Below are positions 6,557 to 14,355 of a stretch of DNA of 20,803 nucleotides, in pieces. The stretch is taken from NCBI GenBank assembly GCA_937901465.1, contig CALGTU010000156.1, forward strand, positions 1-20,803, written 5' to 3'. A program made the translations under genes and the position numbers. Within the stretch, counting starts at the first letter, position 1; the number at the start of each line of letters is the position of its first letter. The notes under the pieces are model-generated. The model was not told the origin of the DNA. It worked only from the letters and a program-made list of their open reading frames with translations, and did no database searches. Origin of the DNA: an uncultured Clostridia bacterium (lineage in GTDB: Bacteria > Bacillota > Clostridia > Oscillospirales > Ruminococcaceae).

Positions 6557-7642
6557 TTATTTTTTTACACATTCATCATAGAACTTAAGCATTTCTTCCA
6601 TAAGTTCGCTATCGAGTTCGTCGCCCTTATGCATATCGAAATTCGTTTCGATATATTCAGCTCTCATTTCGGGGGTTAAATTTTCAGAACCGCCTATGCT
6701 TTCGAGCCATTCATCGCCTTTTTTATTATATTCTTCTCTGTAAGCGAGAGCTTCGTCTGAACAAAGAATAAGATTATGTCCCTTATCTTCACAGCGGATA
6801 AAGGTAAATCTTTCGTTATCCTTGAACTTTTCATAGTAGCGGTCGTAGCTTATTTCTATAGGAACGACTTCGTCATCTGCGCTATGTATAACCATAACGG
6901 GAGCATCTGTTAAAGTAAGACTCTGAAGTCCGCTCATATAAGCATATTCATTGAAAGTTTTTTCTTCGTGTTTTTTTAAATAAGGAAGAACAAAATCAAT
7001 AGCATCACCCGCTATATTTCTTCCCTCCGATTCTAACATATCAAGCGACTGATTAAAGCCCGAAACAGATATTATCCCCTTGACTTCGGGATAAACTGCA
7101 GGCACCGAACAAACCGAATATCCGCCCCAGCTGTGTCCCCATAAAAGAATGGGATAACCACTGAAATTATCGATATAGTCAAGAGCATATTCAAGGTCGA
7201 TAACTCCCTGAGGGAGACCGCCGACAGCATCTCCTTCGCTCTCATCGTTGCCCGTTGCATCGTAAGCAAAAACAAGGTAACCGTTTTTTGCAAAATAATC
7301 GATAACATCCATATAATTGCGGTGTCCGCCGCCACCGAAACCGTGCGCCATAACGATAATACCCTTTGTTTTTGTTCTTTCTCTTGAATAAAGATAAGCT
7401 GTTATTACTTGGCCTTTATCGGAATAGAAACGATGTTTTTCGGCTGAAAGTCCCTCAAAATCAGAAAGTTCCCAGGTAGTAGGTTCATAACTTGTATAAC
7501 GGACACCAAAATATTCGTTATAGACAGACATAGCGATTGTTTTCGGAAGAACAAGCGCTACTATAATCAACAGAACAAGTATCACCGAAACAACGATAAT
7601 CGTTATTTTCAGCGGTTTTTTCATTTTTTTCGTTTTTTCCAT
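6557..7642 (-). CDS. membrane-anchored alpha/beta hydrolase (serine esterase/peptidase type)
   Basis: The 361-residue protein has a basic N-terminus, then one membrane helix or uncleaved signal anchor (about 11-32), and then an alpha/beta-hydrolase domain facing outside the cytoplasm. Visible features are the oxyanion-hole region VMAHGFGGGG (97-106) and YDATGNDESEG. The nucleophile elbow is GHSWGG with S171. The acid region is SADDEVVP (D257 the likely acid), and GHN has H289 as the likely base. This gives a complete catalytic triad. The substrate cannot be read from sequence; family members include esterases, dienelactone-like hydrolases and S9-like peptidases. I chose the ATG at 7642 because AAAGGAG (7651-7657) lies 8 bp upstream. 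A longer reading frame back to 7720 would overlap the divergent ogg gene and its promoter. It is followed after 20 bp by the DUF6062-like gene. Confidence 0.9.
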   Translation of the reverse strand: MEKTKKMKKPLKITIIVVSVILVLLIIVALVLPKTIAMSVYNEYFGVRYTSYEPTTWELSDFEGLSAEKHRFYSDKGQVITAYLYSRERTKTKGIIVMAHGFGGGGHRNYMDVIDYFAKNGYLVFAYDATGNDESEGDAVGGLPQGVIDLEYALDYIDNFSGYPILLWGHSWGGYSVCSVPAVYPEVKGIISVSGFNQSLDMLESEGRNIAGDAIDFVLPYLKKHEEKTFNEYAYMSGLQSLTLTDAPVMVIHSADDEVVPIEISYDRYYEKFKDNERFTFIRCEDKGHNLILCSDEALAYREEYNKKGDEWLESIGGSENLTPEMRAEYIETNFDMHKGDELDSELMEEMLKFYDECVKK

Positions 7643-7650
7643 ACAAATTT

Positions 7651-7657
7651 CTCCTTT
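7651..7657 (-). promoter_or_regulatory. ribosome binding site fixing the hydrolase start
   Basis: AAAGGAG on the minus strand sits 8 nt before the ATG at 7642. The in-frame ATG at 7720 has no comparable site and would add 26 residues before the membrane anchor. Confidence 0.8.
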
Positions 7658-7659
7658 GT

Positions 7660-7688
7660 TTGACTTGAATTCAACTCCCGTGTATAAT
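7660..7688 (+). promoter_or_regulatory. sigma-A promoter of ogg
   Basis: TTGACT (7660-7665), exactly 17 bp, and TATAAT (7683-7688) form a near-consensus promoter. Transcription would start about 15 bp before the ATG at 7710. The 67-bp space to the divergent hydrolase start forces the two promoters to overlap or lie back to back. I do not see a clear minus-strand promoter. Confidence 0.85.
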
Positions 7689-7709
7689 GTATAAAAAGGA
7701 GTTGTTTTT

Positions 7710-8507
7710 ATGAAATACACCGTAAATGGTAATGATATAAAATTTTCCTGCGCTGATTTTGACCTCGCCGAAACTCTTGACTGCGGTCAGGCTTTTCGTT
7801 GGAAAAAAGAAGGCAACGGATTCAAAGGATTTGCACTCGACAAACCGCTTTATATAGAACAAAACGGAAACGAATTCACTTTGAAAAATATTTCGGAAGA
7901 TGAATTTATCTCTTTCTGGAAAGATTATTTCGACCTTGATACAGACTATTCGCATCTCAAAAAAATATACAGCGATGACAAAACACTCAAATCCGCTTGT
8001 GAATACGCGGGCGGGATAAGACTTCTTCGTCAGGACACCTGGGAAACGCTGATTTCGTTTATAATCTCACAGAACAACAACATTCCCAGAATAAAGGGAA
8101 TAATTGAAAATATGTGTAAGATGTTCGGGGGATTTCCTGATGCAAAGACTCTTTCTTCCTGCACAGAAGAAGATATCGCCCCTTTAAGAACGGGATTCAG
8201 AGCAAAATATATTCTTGATGCCGCAAAAGCTGTAAGCGAAGGAAAAGTTAATCTTTCGGAACTAAAAACTCTTCCCATGGAAGATGCAAGAAAAAGTCTT
8301 ATGTCGATAAAAGGAGTCGGCCCTAAGGTTGCGGAATGTGTTTTACTCTATGGTTGTTACAGAGTTGAAGCTTTTCCCGTTGATGTATGGATAAAAAGAG
8401 TTATGGCGGAGTATTATCCCGAAGGACTTCCCGAAAATATTTTATCAACAGCAGGAATAGCACAGCAATTTCTCTTCCATTATATGAGAACCAACAATAC
8501 AAAATAG
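7710..8507 (+). CDS. ogg: 8-oxoguanine DNA glycosylase/AP lyase, Ogg1 type
   Basis: It removes oxidised guanine from DNA and nicks the abasic site (base excision repair, cytoplasm). Residues 1-100 form the OGG N-terminal domain with FDLAETLDCGQAFRW (17-31), where F30-R-W is typical. The HhH-GPD core follows, with ISFIISQNNNIPRIKGIIENM (115-135). The helix-hairpin-helix IKGVGPKVAECV (200-211) supplies the Schiff-base lysine K206. FPVDVW (222-227) supplies the catalytic aspartate D225. The family relies on this Lys/Asp pair, matching human K249/D268. The 265-residue length is normal for bacterial Ogg1-type enzymes. AAAAGGAG lies just before the ATG, and the gene has its own strong promoter. It diverges from the hydrolase gene, and no repair operon is visible. 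No obvious terminator follows; the next gene has a separate promoter. Confidence 0.93.
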   Translation: MKYTVNGNDIKFSCADFDLAETLDCGQAFRWKKEGNGFKGFALDKPLYIEQNGNEFTLKNISEDEFISFWKDYFDLDTDYSHLKKIYSDDKTLKSACEYAGGIRLLRQDTWETLISFIISQNNNIPRIKGIIENMCKMFGGFPDAKTLSSCTEEDIAPLRTGFRAKYILDAAKAVSEGKVNLSELKTLPMEDARKSLMSIKGVGPKVAECVLLYGCYRVEAFPVDVWIKRVMAEYYPEGLPENILSTAGIAQQFLFHYMRTNNTK

Positions 8508-8537
8508 AATTTTTTTATAAAAATATACAAAAAGTAG

Positions 8538-8564
8538 TTAAGTTTTTACAGAAATTGCCGATAT
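8538..8564 (+). promoter_or_regulatory. sigma-28 (FliA/SigD)-type promoter upstream of the 75-codon gene
   Basis: TTAAGTTT (8538-8545), 11 bp, then GCCGATAT (8557-8564). The known FliA consensus is TAAAGTTT-N11-GCCGATAA, and SigD of Bacillus has TAAA-N15-GCCGATAT. Spacing is exact and each box has one mismatch to FliA. The -10 box is a perfect match to SigD. Transcription would begin near 8571, leaving a leader of about 93 nt. Confidence 0.7.
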
Positions 8565-8648
8565 ATATATTGAAAGGAAAATAAATCGTATACGAAATTA
8601 AAACCCTCAGACCAAAAGCCACAAACAAGGATGTTGACCGTTTTTAGC

Positions 8649-8656
8649 AAAGGGGG
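8649..8656 (+). promoter_or_regulatory. ribosome binding site fixing the 75-codon gene start
   Basis: AAAGGGGG lies 7 nt before the ATG at 8664. The earlier in-frame ATG at 8631 has no such site at a usable distance. Confidence 0.75.
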
Positions 8657-8663
8657 CGTGAAT

Positions 8664-8891
8664 ATGATATACAACACATATAATAACAATAATATAATCG
8701 AGCAATCAAACGCTATCTCTTCTGTTATCAGTTCTTCGCCCTATGCGAAATCGAAAAGACAGAGAAGAGAAGAAAAATCACACGGTAGCAAAAGTTTTGC
8801 CGAGATTCTTTCGAAAAAGGCCAATGAACAAAAACCTCACAACTTTGTGAGAGTCGAGTCGCCTTATGAATCTTCGTTAGGCAGAGCATAA
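8664..8891 (+). CDS. small hydrophilic protein, unknown, probable motility regulon member
   Basis: I do not recognise this 75-residue protein. It begins MIYNTYNNNNIIEQSN (Asn-rich), then a Ser-rich stretch (SSVISSSPY), a strongly basic segment KSKRQRREEK, and SKSFAEILSKKANE. It has no membrane helix, signal peptide or cysteine. The short SFAEIL segment after a disordered N-terminus recalls the start of some small flagellar-operon proteins of Firmicutes, but this likeness is weak. The main clue is the sigma-28-type promoter at 8538-8564. That factor normally drives late flagellar and chemotaxis genes. The gene stands alone, with ogg before it and nadA converging after it. It ends in a strong terminator. 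I infer a motility-linked role, which no neighbour confirms. Confidence 0.7.
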   Translation: MIYNTYNNNNIIEQSNAISSVISSSPYAKSKRQRREEKSHGSKSFAEILSKKANEQKPHNFVRVESPYESSLGRA

Positions 8892-8911
8892 AATACACAA
8901 TAAAACCAAAG

Positions 8912-8947
8912 TTGTCGCCTTAAAGCAAGGCGACAATTTTGTTTTTT
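8912..8947. terminator. bidirectional terminator between the 75-codon gene and nadA
   Basis: A perfect 10-bp stem TTGTCGCCTT/AAGGCGACAA (8912-8921 and 8927-8936) has a 5-nt loop. TTTTGTTTTTT follows on the plus strand. On the minus strand the tail is CTTTGGTTTTATTG, so it also serves nadA, but less strongly. Confidence 0.9.
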
Positions 8948-9865
8948 CTAGATATTTTCAAGTCTTAACATTTCGTTTATGCAATTAACTGCTTTTTCGG
9001 AAATTTCATCTGAAAGAATAATTTCTTTTCCGCCCGTACCCTTTACTGCATTAAGAACATCGTTTAAAGTTGTCGCTCTCATATCTACGCAAATAAGGTT
9101 TTTGCTTAAGGGATAGAATTTTTTATCGGGACATTCAAACTGTAAATGTTCGACAACTGAATTTTCTGTTCCGATTATGAATTCTTTTTTATCAGACTCT
9201 CTTGCAAAATCCATAATTCCCGCTGTTGAACCAACAAAATCTGCATGTTTTACAACGCAAGGCTTACATTCGGGATGAACGAGAAAAAGTGCATCAGGAT
9301 GAAGTTCTTTCGCCTTTATCGCCTCTTCTTCGGTTATTGCCGAATGAACGGGACAACCGCCGTTTATAAGGGTAATACTCTTTTCGGGAATGTTTTCTTT
9401 TATGTAGTTTCCGAGGTTACAATCGGGGATGAAAAGGATATTATCGGTTTCGGCATTCTTACAGATTTTGAGTGCTGAGCCTGATGTTACCGCAATATCT
9501 GAAACCGCTTTGATTTCAGCAGTTGTATTTATATAAGAAACTACTGTAGGGTTATTGTTTTCAGCCTTGAACTTTAAGATTTCTTCGGCTGTAAACTGTT
9601 CTGCCATAGGGCAACCTGCTGTTTCATTTGCGAGAATAACCGTTTTTTCGGGAGAAAGCATTTTTACTGTTTCTGCCATAAAATGCACTCCGCACACTAC
9701 TGCTATGGGGTTTTTGTCTTCTTTTGCCTTTTTGCTTAAAAAAAACGAATCCCCTACAACATCGGCAACTTCTATGATGTCGTGTGACTGATAGGTGTGT
9801 GCAAAAATGGTTACACCTTTTTCTTTTTTGAGTTTTATAATCTCTGACTGAATATCGGATATCAT
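8948..9865 (-). CDS. nadA: quinolinate synthase
   Basis: It condenses iminoaspartate with dihydroxyacetone phosphate to give quinolinate, the first ring of de novo NAD synthesis, using a [4Fe-4S] cluster. The 305-residue length fits the short form of the family. Visible signatures are FAHTYQSHDIIEVADVVGDSF (21-41), where many homologues have HxYQ; ETAGCPMA with C85; INGGCPVHSAIT with C171; HPECKPCV; GSTAGI (212-217); and NLICVDMR with C259. C85, C171 and C259 are the three expected cluster ligands at the usual spacing. Partner genes nadB (aspartate oxidase) and nadC are not in the window. It starts 24 bp after the AI-2E permease gene, without a terminator between, so the two are probably co-transcribed. 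AGCAGG precedes the ATG. Confidence 0.95.
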   Translation of the reverse strand: MISDIQSEIIKLKKEKGVTIFAHTYQSHDIIEVADVVGDSFFLSKKAKEDKNPIAVVCGVHFMAETVKMLSPEKTVILANETAGCPMAEQFTAEEILKFKAENNNPTVVSYINTTAEIKAVSDIAVTSGSALKICKNAETDNILFIPDCNLGNYIKENIPEKSITLINGGCPVHSAITEEEAIKAKELHPDALFLVHPECKPCVVKHADFVGSTAGIMDFARESDKKEFIIGTENSVVEHLQFECPDKKFYPLSKNLICVDMRATTLNDVLNAVKGTGGKEIILSDEISEKAVNCINEMLRLENI

Positions 9866-9889
9866 TAAAACAACCTGCTTTACTTTATA

Positions 9890-11188
9890 TTATTCTTCTG
9901 TTTTTTCTTCTTCGGATTTTTCTGTTTCAACGGGAGTTTCTTCTTTTGTTTCTTCAGAAACAGATTCGGTTTCATCCGTTTCGGGCTCTGTCAAGGTTTC
10001 TATCTTATCGCTTCCCTGATAGAGTTTTACCGCGGTAGGAAGTTTTTTTCTTTTGAGCATATTATTTATGCCTTCTTTACTGAGTTCATAAATAACTGCG
10101 AAACAAGGAACACCAACGAGCATTCCGACGAATCCGAAAAGTCCCCCTCCGACAAGGATTGCAAACATTACCCAGAATGCAGGAAGACCTATAGAATCGC
10201 CGAGAATCTTGGGGCCTAAGATATTGCCGTCAAACTGCTGAAGAACGAGAACGAATATTGCGAATATAAGTGCCTGCTGAGGTGATTCAAAGAAAAGAAG
10301 TATTATGCTTGGTATCGCTCCGAAAATAGGTCCGAAGAAAGGAATCATATTTGTTACACCGATAATAACACTTATGAGAACCGAATAAGAAAGTCCCATA
10401 AACTGCATCCCGATAAAGCAAAGAAGCCCTATAATGAGAGAGTCAATAGCTTTTCCTACGATGAAACCTATAAATGTTTTATCAGCTCTTGCTGTTATTT
10501 CAAGCATTTTATCAGCTGTAGGCTTTTTGAGAATTGCGTATATTGTCTTTTTAATCTGACCTTTGAAGTTTTCTTTACCGCAAAGAAGATAAACCATTAC
10601 AACGAAAGCGAGCAAGAAGTCTTTCGCCCAGAAGATAAGCGCTTTAAGAACACTTGTTGCACCTGTCGCAAGGCTTGAAAGTTGTGGCGAATAGTTTTTG
10701 ATAATATCCTCAACGCCGACTTCGAGTTCGGCAAACGCTGTATGGAAATAATCATAAACCGAAGGGTATGTATCTTTGAGCACGTTTATCCATTCTTCAG
10801 CCTTTGCGATATAGTTATCGAATGAAAGAACGATGCTTATAAGGCTCTTTGAAACCTGTGGAATGATGCTTGCTATAAGTGTTGCTAAAATAGCGAGTAT
10901 AAAGAGAGTTGTTAGTGTTGCCGAAATTCCTCTTGTGAGCTTGGGGTGTGGCTTTTTACGTTCGGTTACTTTTTTTACATATTTTTCTATTGTATTTAAA
11001 ACCGGATTTGCAAGGTATGCAAAAACAGCACCCCATATTACAGGTCTGATTACTGTATATATTGAATCGAACACTTCGAGAAGACCCTTATATCTTGCAA
11101 ATCCTACAACAATAAGAGCGCAAACGATGAATGTTCCTACTACATATTTTGAAATTGTGAGATATTTCTGATTAAGTTCCTTTTTCAT
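9890..11188 (-). CDS. AI-2E family transporter (PF01594)
   Basis: This is a multi-pass inner-membrane protein of the AI-2E/PerM/YdiK family. Members are linked to autoinducer-2 export, Na+/H+ exchange or unknown cargo, so the name does not prove AI-2 transport. Helices are visible at about 14-32, 45-62, 88-111 and 179-202. A central cluster at 240-315 includes IVGKAIDSLIIGLLCFIG and the family hallmark NMIPFFGPIFGAIPS (280-294). A last pair lies near 336-366 (GGGLFGFVGMLVGVP). The soluble loop at 115-175 between helices is typical. Residues 395-432 form a very acidic, Glu/Thr-rich tail, which is not part of the fold. GGGAGGT lies 7 bp before the ATG. nadA follows after 24 bp. A possible -10 box is at 11237-11242. 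Confidence 0.92.
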   Translation of the reverse strand: MKKELNQKYLTISKYVVGTFIVCALIVVGFARYKGLLEVFDSIYTVIRPVIWGAVFAYLANPVLNTIEKYVKKVTERKKPHPKLTRGISATLTTLFILAILATLIASIIPQVSKSLISIVLSFDNYIAKAEEWINVLKDTYPSVYDYFHTAFAELEVGVEDIIKNYSPQLSSLATGATSVLKALIFWAKDFLLAFVVMVYLLCGKENFKGQIKKTIYAILKKPTADKMLEITARADKTFIGFIVGKAIDSLIIGLLCFIGMQFMGLSYSVLISVIIGVTNMIPFFGPIFGAIPSIILLFFESPQQALIFAIFVLVLQQFDGNILGPKILGDSIGLPAFWVMFAILVGGGLFGFVGMLVGVPCFAVIYELSKEGINNMLKRKKLPTAVKLYQGSDKIETLTEPETDETESVSEETKEETPVETEKSEEEKTEE

Positions 11189-11236
11189 TTTCTACCTCCC
11201 AAAAAGCAACTTTTCAACCACTTTAAACATAATGTA

Positions 11237-11242
11237 ATTATA
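11237..11242 (-). promoter_or_regulatory. possible -10 box for the AI-2E permease-nadA pair
   Basis: A perfect TATAAT on the minus strand lies about 36 bp before the ribosome binding site. No convincing -35 is seen at 16-18 bp. Confidence 0.35.
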
Positions 11243-11279
11243 CACCAAATTTATCATAAATGGAATACCTATTTTATCA

Positions 11280-11298
11280 AAATTAAAACTTTTAATTT
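11280..11298. repeat. 19-bp AT-rich palindrome in the permease/pcrA divergent region
   Basis: AAATTAAAA-C-TTTTAATTT is perfect over 9+1+9 bp. It overlaps the putative -35 of pcrA (11290-11295). It could be a regulator site, but AT-rich palindromes also arise by chance. Confidence 0.6.
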
Positions 11299-11318
11299 GT
11301 CTTAATTTATGCTATAAT
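11290..11318 (+). promoter_or_regulatory. extended -10 promoter of pcrA
   Basis: TGC-TATAAT (11310-11318) is an extended -10 box. A weak TTTTAA (11290-11295) sits 17 bp upstream as -35. The start would be about 35 bp before the ATG at 11360, and AAGGAG is at 11346-11351. Confidence 0.65.
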
Positions 11319-11359
11319 AGAATGTATCATACCGACAACACAAAAAAGGAGCACAAAGA

Positions 11360-13723
11360 ATGTCTTTAAATGGTTTCAAAGAACTCAAACAAAAAGCACT
11401 TTCGGCTTATTTCGGAAGAATGAATCCCGAACAGAAAAAAGCCGTTTTCACTATAAAAGGTCCTGTTCTTATTCTTGCGGGTGCGGGAAGCGGAAAAACA
11501 ACCGTTCTTGTCAACAGAATAGCTAACATGGTTTATTTCGGCAACGCATATGACAGCGATTATGTTCCACAGAACATTTCAGATGAAGATCTGGAATTTC
11601 TTAAAAATTATAAAAAAGACGATGACGCAGAAAGATTACGCAACATAATCTGTAATCCCGATGAAATGATAAAGCCCTGGAATATCCTTGCGATTACTTT
11701 TACAAACAAGGCTGCGGGTGAACTCAAACAGCGTCTTTCTGATATGCTCGGCGATGCAGGAACAGGCATTACTGCCGCTACATTCCATTCGGCATGCGTA
11801 AGAATACTCAGAAGAGAAATCGAACAGTTGGGATATCCAAACGATTTCACCATATATGACAGCGATGATTCACAGAGAGTTATAAAAACATGTCTTTCTG
11901 AACTTGACATTTCAGATAAGATGTTTCCCCCGAAATCTGTTGCGGGAGTTATCAGTTCGGCAAAGGACAGAATGTTATCCCCTTCTGATTTTGAAGCGGA
12001 ATACGGAAATGATTTCAGAATGTCGAAAATCGCTCTGGTTTATAACCTTTATCAGAAAAAGCTTATTTCGAGCGGTGCTCTTGATTTTGACGACATCATA
12101 AGACTTACTGTAGTTCTTTTTGAAAAATTTCCCGAAACTTTACGTCATTACAGAAACCTTTACAAATACATAATGGTTGACGAATATCAGGATACAAACC
12201 ACGCACAATACAGACTTGTTAGTCTTCTTTCGGGAGAGCACAGAAATCTTTGTGTTGTTGGTGACGATGACCAGAGTATCTATAAATTCAGAGGTGCTAC
12301 AATAGAAAATATCCTCGGTTTTGAAGATGAATTCGACGACTGCAGAACTATAAGACTTGAACAGAATTATCGTTCTACACAGTATATCCTTGATGCCGCA
12401 AACGGAGTTATCAAAAATAACAGAGGCAGAAAATCAAAAACCTTATGGACAGATGACAAGAGCGGAGATAAAGTCAGAGTCTGCAAGCTTCCCAATGAGA
12501 ACGCAGAATCGAAATTTATAACCGATGAAATTTTAGAGGGAATCAAAAACGGAAAGAAATATTCAGACTTTGCTATTCTTTACAGAATGAATGCACAGTC
12601 GAACAGCGTTGAAAGAGCTTTTACTGCCGCAGGTATTCCTTATAAAGTCTATGGCGGAATGAGATTCTATGACCGCAAGGAAATAAAGGACATCATAGCA
12701 TATCTTTCGGTTATCAACAATCCATATGATATGCTTCGTCTTAAAAGAATAATAAACGAACCGAAAAGAAGCATTGGTGACGCTACCGTTTCTGCAGTTG
12801 AACAGATTTTTACAGACACAGGAGAAAGTCCTGTAAATATTATGGCAAACGCTGACACATATCAGCCGACTGTAAAAAAAGCTTCGGTTTTAAAGCCTTT
12901 GGGTGTTATGTTCCTTGAACTAGCAAAATCCCAGAATGAGCTTTCTCTCGATGAACTTTTAGATGTTCTTCTTGAAGTTTCGGGATACGGAAAATATCTC
13001 ACAACACTCGGCGACGAAGGAATTGCAAGAGCAGAAAATATCGACGAACTCAAAACAACTATGAAGCAATATTCGGAACAGGCTGAAAATCCTACACTTT
13101 CAGGTTTTCTGGAAGAAATCTCGCTTTATACCGATGTTGACAAGTTTGAAGAACAGACAGAAACTGTTACTCTTATGACAATGCATTCGGCTAAAGGACT
13201 TGAATTCCCCGTTGTTTTTGTTGTTGGTATGGAAGACGGAATTTTCCCGTCGATAAGAAGTATCGGTTCGGAAGAAGATATCGAAGAAGAACGCAGACTC
13301 GCTTATGTTGCGATAACAAGAGCAAAGAAAGACCTTTATCTTACATATTGTACGGAAAGAATGCTTTTTGGTCAGACAAACAGAAATATGATTTCAAGAT
13401 TTTTGAAAGAAATCCCACCTGCTCTTACCGAAAATATCGATAAATCTCCGAAGGTTGTTTATTCAGCGGCAAACAAAAATCCTGTCGGTTTCGGAACAAA
13501 ATCGGTTTCTTTACAGAGTCAGATTGCAAATTCGGCTAAAAAACCCGAAGTTAAATGCACTATTGACTTCGCTGTCGGTGACAGAGTTTCACACAAGGTT
13601 TTCGGAGAAGGTACTATCGTTTCTGTAAAGAAAATGTCTAACGATTCAATGCTTGAAGTAGCTTTTGACAATGTTGGCAGTAAAAAGCTTATGGCTAATT
13701 TTGCAAAAATAGAAAAAATATAA
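11360..13723 (+). CDS. pcrA: ATP-dependent DNA helicase PcrA/UvrD (superfamily 1A)
   Basis: This is a 3'-5' DNA helicase used in nucleotide excision repair, rolling-circle replication and clearing of stalled complexes. All SF1A motifs are present: the Q-motif region NPEQKKAV (22-29), Walker A GAGSGKT (41-47), Ia TFTNKAAGEL (113-122), and II VDEYQDTN (273-280). Also present are III GDDDQSIYKFRGA (301-313), IV LEQNYRS, V TMHSAKGLEFPVVF (about 606-619), and VI EERRLAYVAITRAKK. The C-terminal Tudor-like RNA-polymerase-binding domain, VGDRVSHKVFGEGTIVSV, starts near 738. At 787 residues it is longer than Bacillus PcrA (about 740). Part of the difference is an insertion of about 45 residues (60-105) between motifs I and Ia. 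The PAP2 gene follows 13 bp after the stop, so they form an operon. Confidence 0.96.
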   Translation: MSLNGFKELKQKALSAYFGRMNPEQKKAVFTIKGPVLILAGAGSGKTTVLVNRIANMVYFGNAYDSDYVPQNISDEDLEFLKNYKKDDDAERLRNIICNPDEMIKPWNILAITFTNKAAGELKQRLSDMLGDAGTGITAATFHSACVRILRREIEQLGYPNDFTIYDSDDSQRVIKTCLSELDISDKMFPPKSVAGVISSAKDRMLSPSDFEAEYGNDFRMSKIALVYNLYQKKLISSGALDFDDIIRLTVVLFEKFPETLRHYRNLYKYIMVDEYQDTNHAQYRLVSLLSGEHRNLCVVGDDDQSIYKFRGATIENILGFEDEFDDCRTIRLEQNYRSTQYILDAANGVIKNNRGRKSKTLWTDDKSGDKVRVCKLPNENAESKFITDEILEGIKNGKKYSDFAILYRMNAQSNSVERAFTAAGIPYKVYGGMRFYDRKEIKDIIAYLSVINNPYDMLRLKRIINEPKRSIGDATVSAVEQIFTDTGESPVNIMANADTYQPTVKKASVLKPLGVMFLELAKSQNELSLDELLDVLLEVSGYGKYLTTLGDEGIARAENIDELKTTMKQYSEQAENPTLSGFLEEISLYTDVDKFEEQTETVTLMTMHSAKGLEFPVVFVVGMEDGIFPSIRSIGSEEDIEEERRLAYVAITRAKKDLYLTYCTERMLFGQTNRNMISRFLKEIPPALTENIDKSPKVVYSAANKNPVGFGTKSVSLQSQIANSAKKPEVKCTIDFAVGDRVSHKVFGEGTIVSVKKMSNDSMLEVAFDNVGSKKLMANFAKIEKI

Positions 13724-13736
13724 CGGAGTTGAAAAA

Positions 13737-14312
13737 ATGTTTGATTTTATAATAAACATCGACAGAACAATCCTTTATTGGATTCAGGATACTTTGCAAT
13801 GTGCTTTCTGTGATAAATTCTTTGTTATCGCTACATATTTCGGCGAAAAGGGAATTTTCTGGTTGCTTTCGGCAATTCTTCTCATCGTTTTCCCGAAGAC
13901 AAGAAAAATAGGCATAACAGCACTCGCTGCTATCGCCGTAAGTTTTATTTTAAGTCAGCTTGTTATTAAAAATATCGTTGGAAGAGTAAGACCTTTTGAA
14001 TACTTTAACTGGGACCTTGCACTGATGCTTGTAGATATTCCGCATGATTCATCGTTCCCTTCATCGCATACATCGGTTTCTGTTGCGGCGGGACTCGCAA
14101 TCTTCTTATGCGATAAAAAATTCGGAATACCCGCTGTTATAATCGCTGTTCTTGTTGCTTTTTCAAGACTTTATCTCTTTGTTCATTATCCCAGCGATGT
14201 TTTTGCGGGATTTATCCTCGGAACGATAGTTGCTGTTTCGGCATATTTTGTTGTAGGAAAAATACTTAAAAATATAGAAGACAAAAAGAAACTCAAAGAA
14301 ACCACGACATAA
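13737..14312 (+). CDS. PAP2-family membrane phosphatase, undecaprenyl-diphosphatase-like
   Basis: The 191-residue integral membrane protein carries the complete PAP2 (acid phosphatase/haloperoxidase) signature. This comprises KNIVGRVRP (78-86), PSSH (108-111, in place of the common PSGH), and SRLYLFVHYPSD (143-154, with R144, H150 and D154). The histidines form the phospho-enzyme and proton relay of the family. Hydrophobic helices are visible near 40-52, 58-77, 112-124, 131-147 and 155-175. Likely substrates are lipid diphosphates or phosphates such as undecaprenyl diphosphate (BcrC/PgpB type), but sequence does not settle this. GGAG (13725-13728) lies between the pcrA stop and this ATG, so it is co-transcribed with pcrA. 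A strong terminator follows at once. Confidence 0.92.
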   Translation: MFDFIINIDRTILYWIQDTLQCAFCDKFFVIATYFGEKGIFWLLSAILLIVFPKTRKIGITALAAIAVSFILSQLVIKNIVGRVRPFEYFNWDLALMLVDIPHDSSFPSSHTSVSVAAGLAIFLCDKKFGIPAVIIAVLVAFSRLYLFVHYPSDVFAGFILGTIVAVSAYFVVGKILKNIEDKKKLKETTT

Positions 14313-14314
14313 CA

Positions 14315-14346
14315 AAAAATCCACTCGTTTGAACGAGTGGATTTTT
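14315..14346. terminator. bidirectional terminator between PAP2 gene and GH94 gene
   Basis: CCACTCGTT (14321-14329) pairs with AACGAGTGG (14332-14340). AAAAAT and ATTTTT flank the stem, so each strand has a T-run. It lies between two converging genes whose stops are at 14312 and 14356. Confidence 0.92.
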
Positions 14347-14355
14347 ATTTTGCTA

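Noticed and set aside
7643..7720. N-terminal extension of the hydrolase to an ATG at 7720
   Set aside because: It would overlap the ogg start and its near-consensus promoter and lacks a ribosome binding site. The ATG at 7642 has AAAGGAG at the right distance.
8571..8648. Riboswitch in the leader of the 75-codon gene
   Set aside because: No stable multi-stem structure or known riboswitch core could be recognised in the roughly 80 nt.
8631..8663. Earlier ATG for the 75-codon gene
   Set aside because: The good ribosome binding site (8649-8656) lies inside that extension and points to the ATG at 8664.
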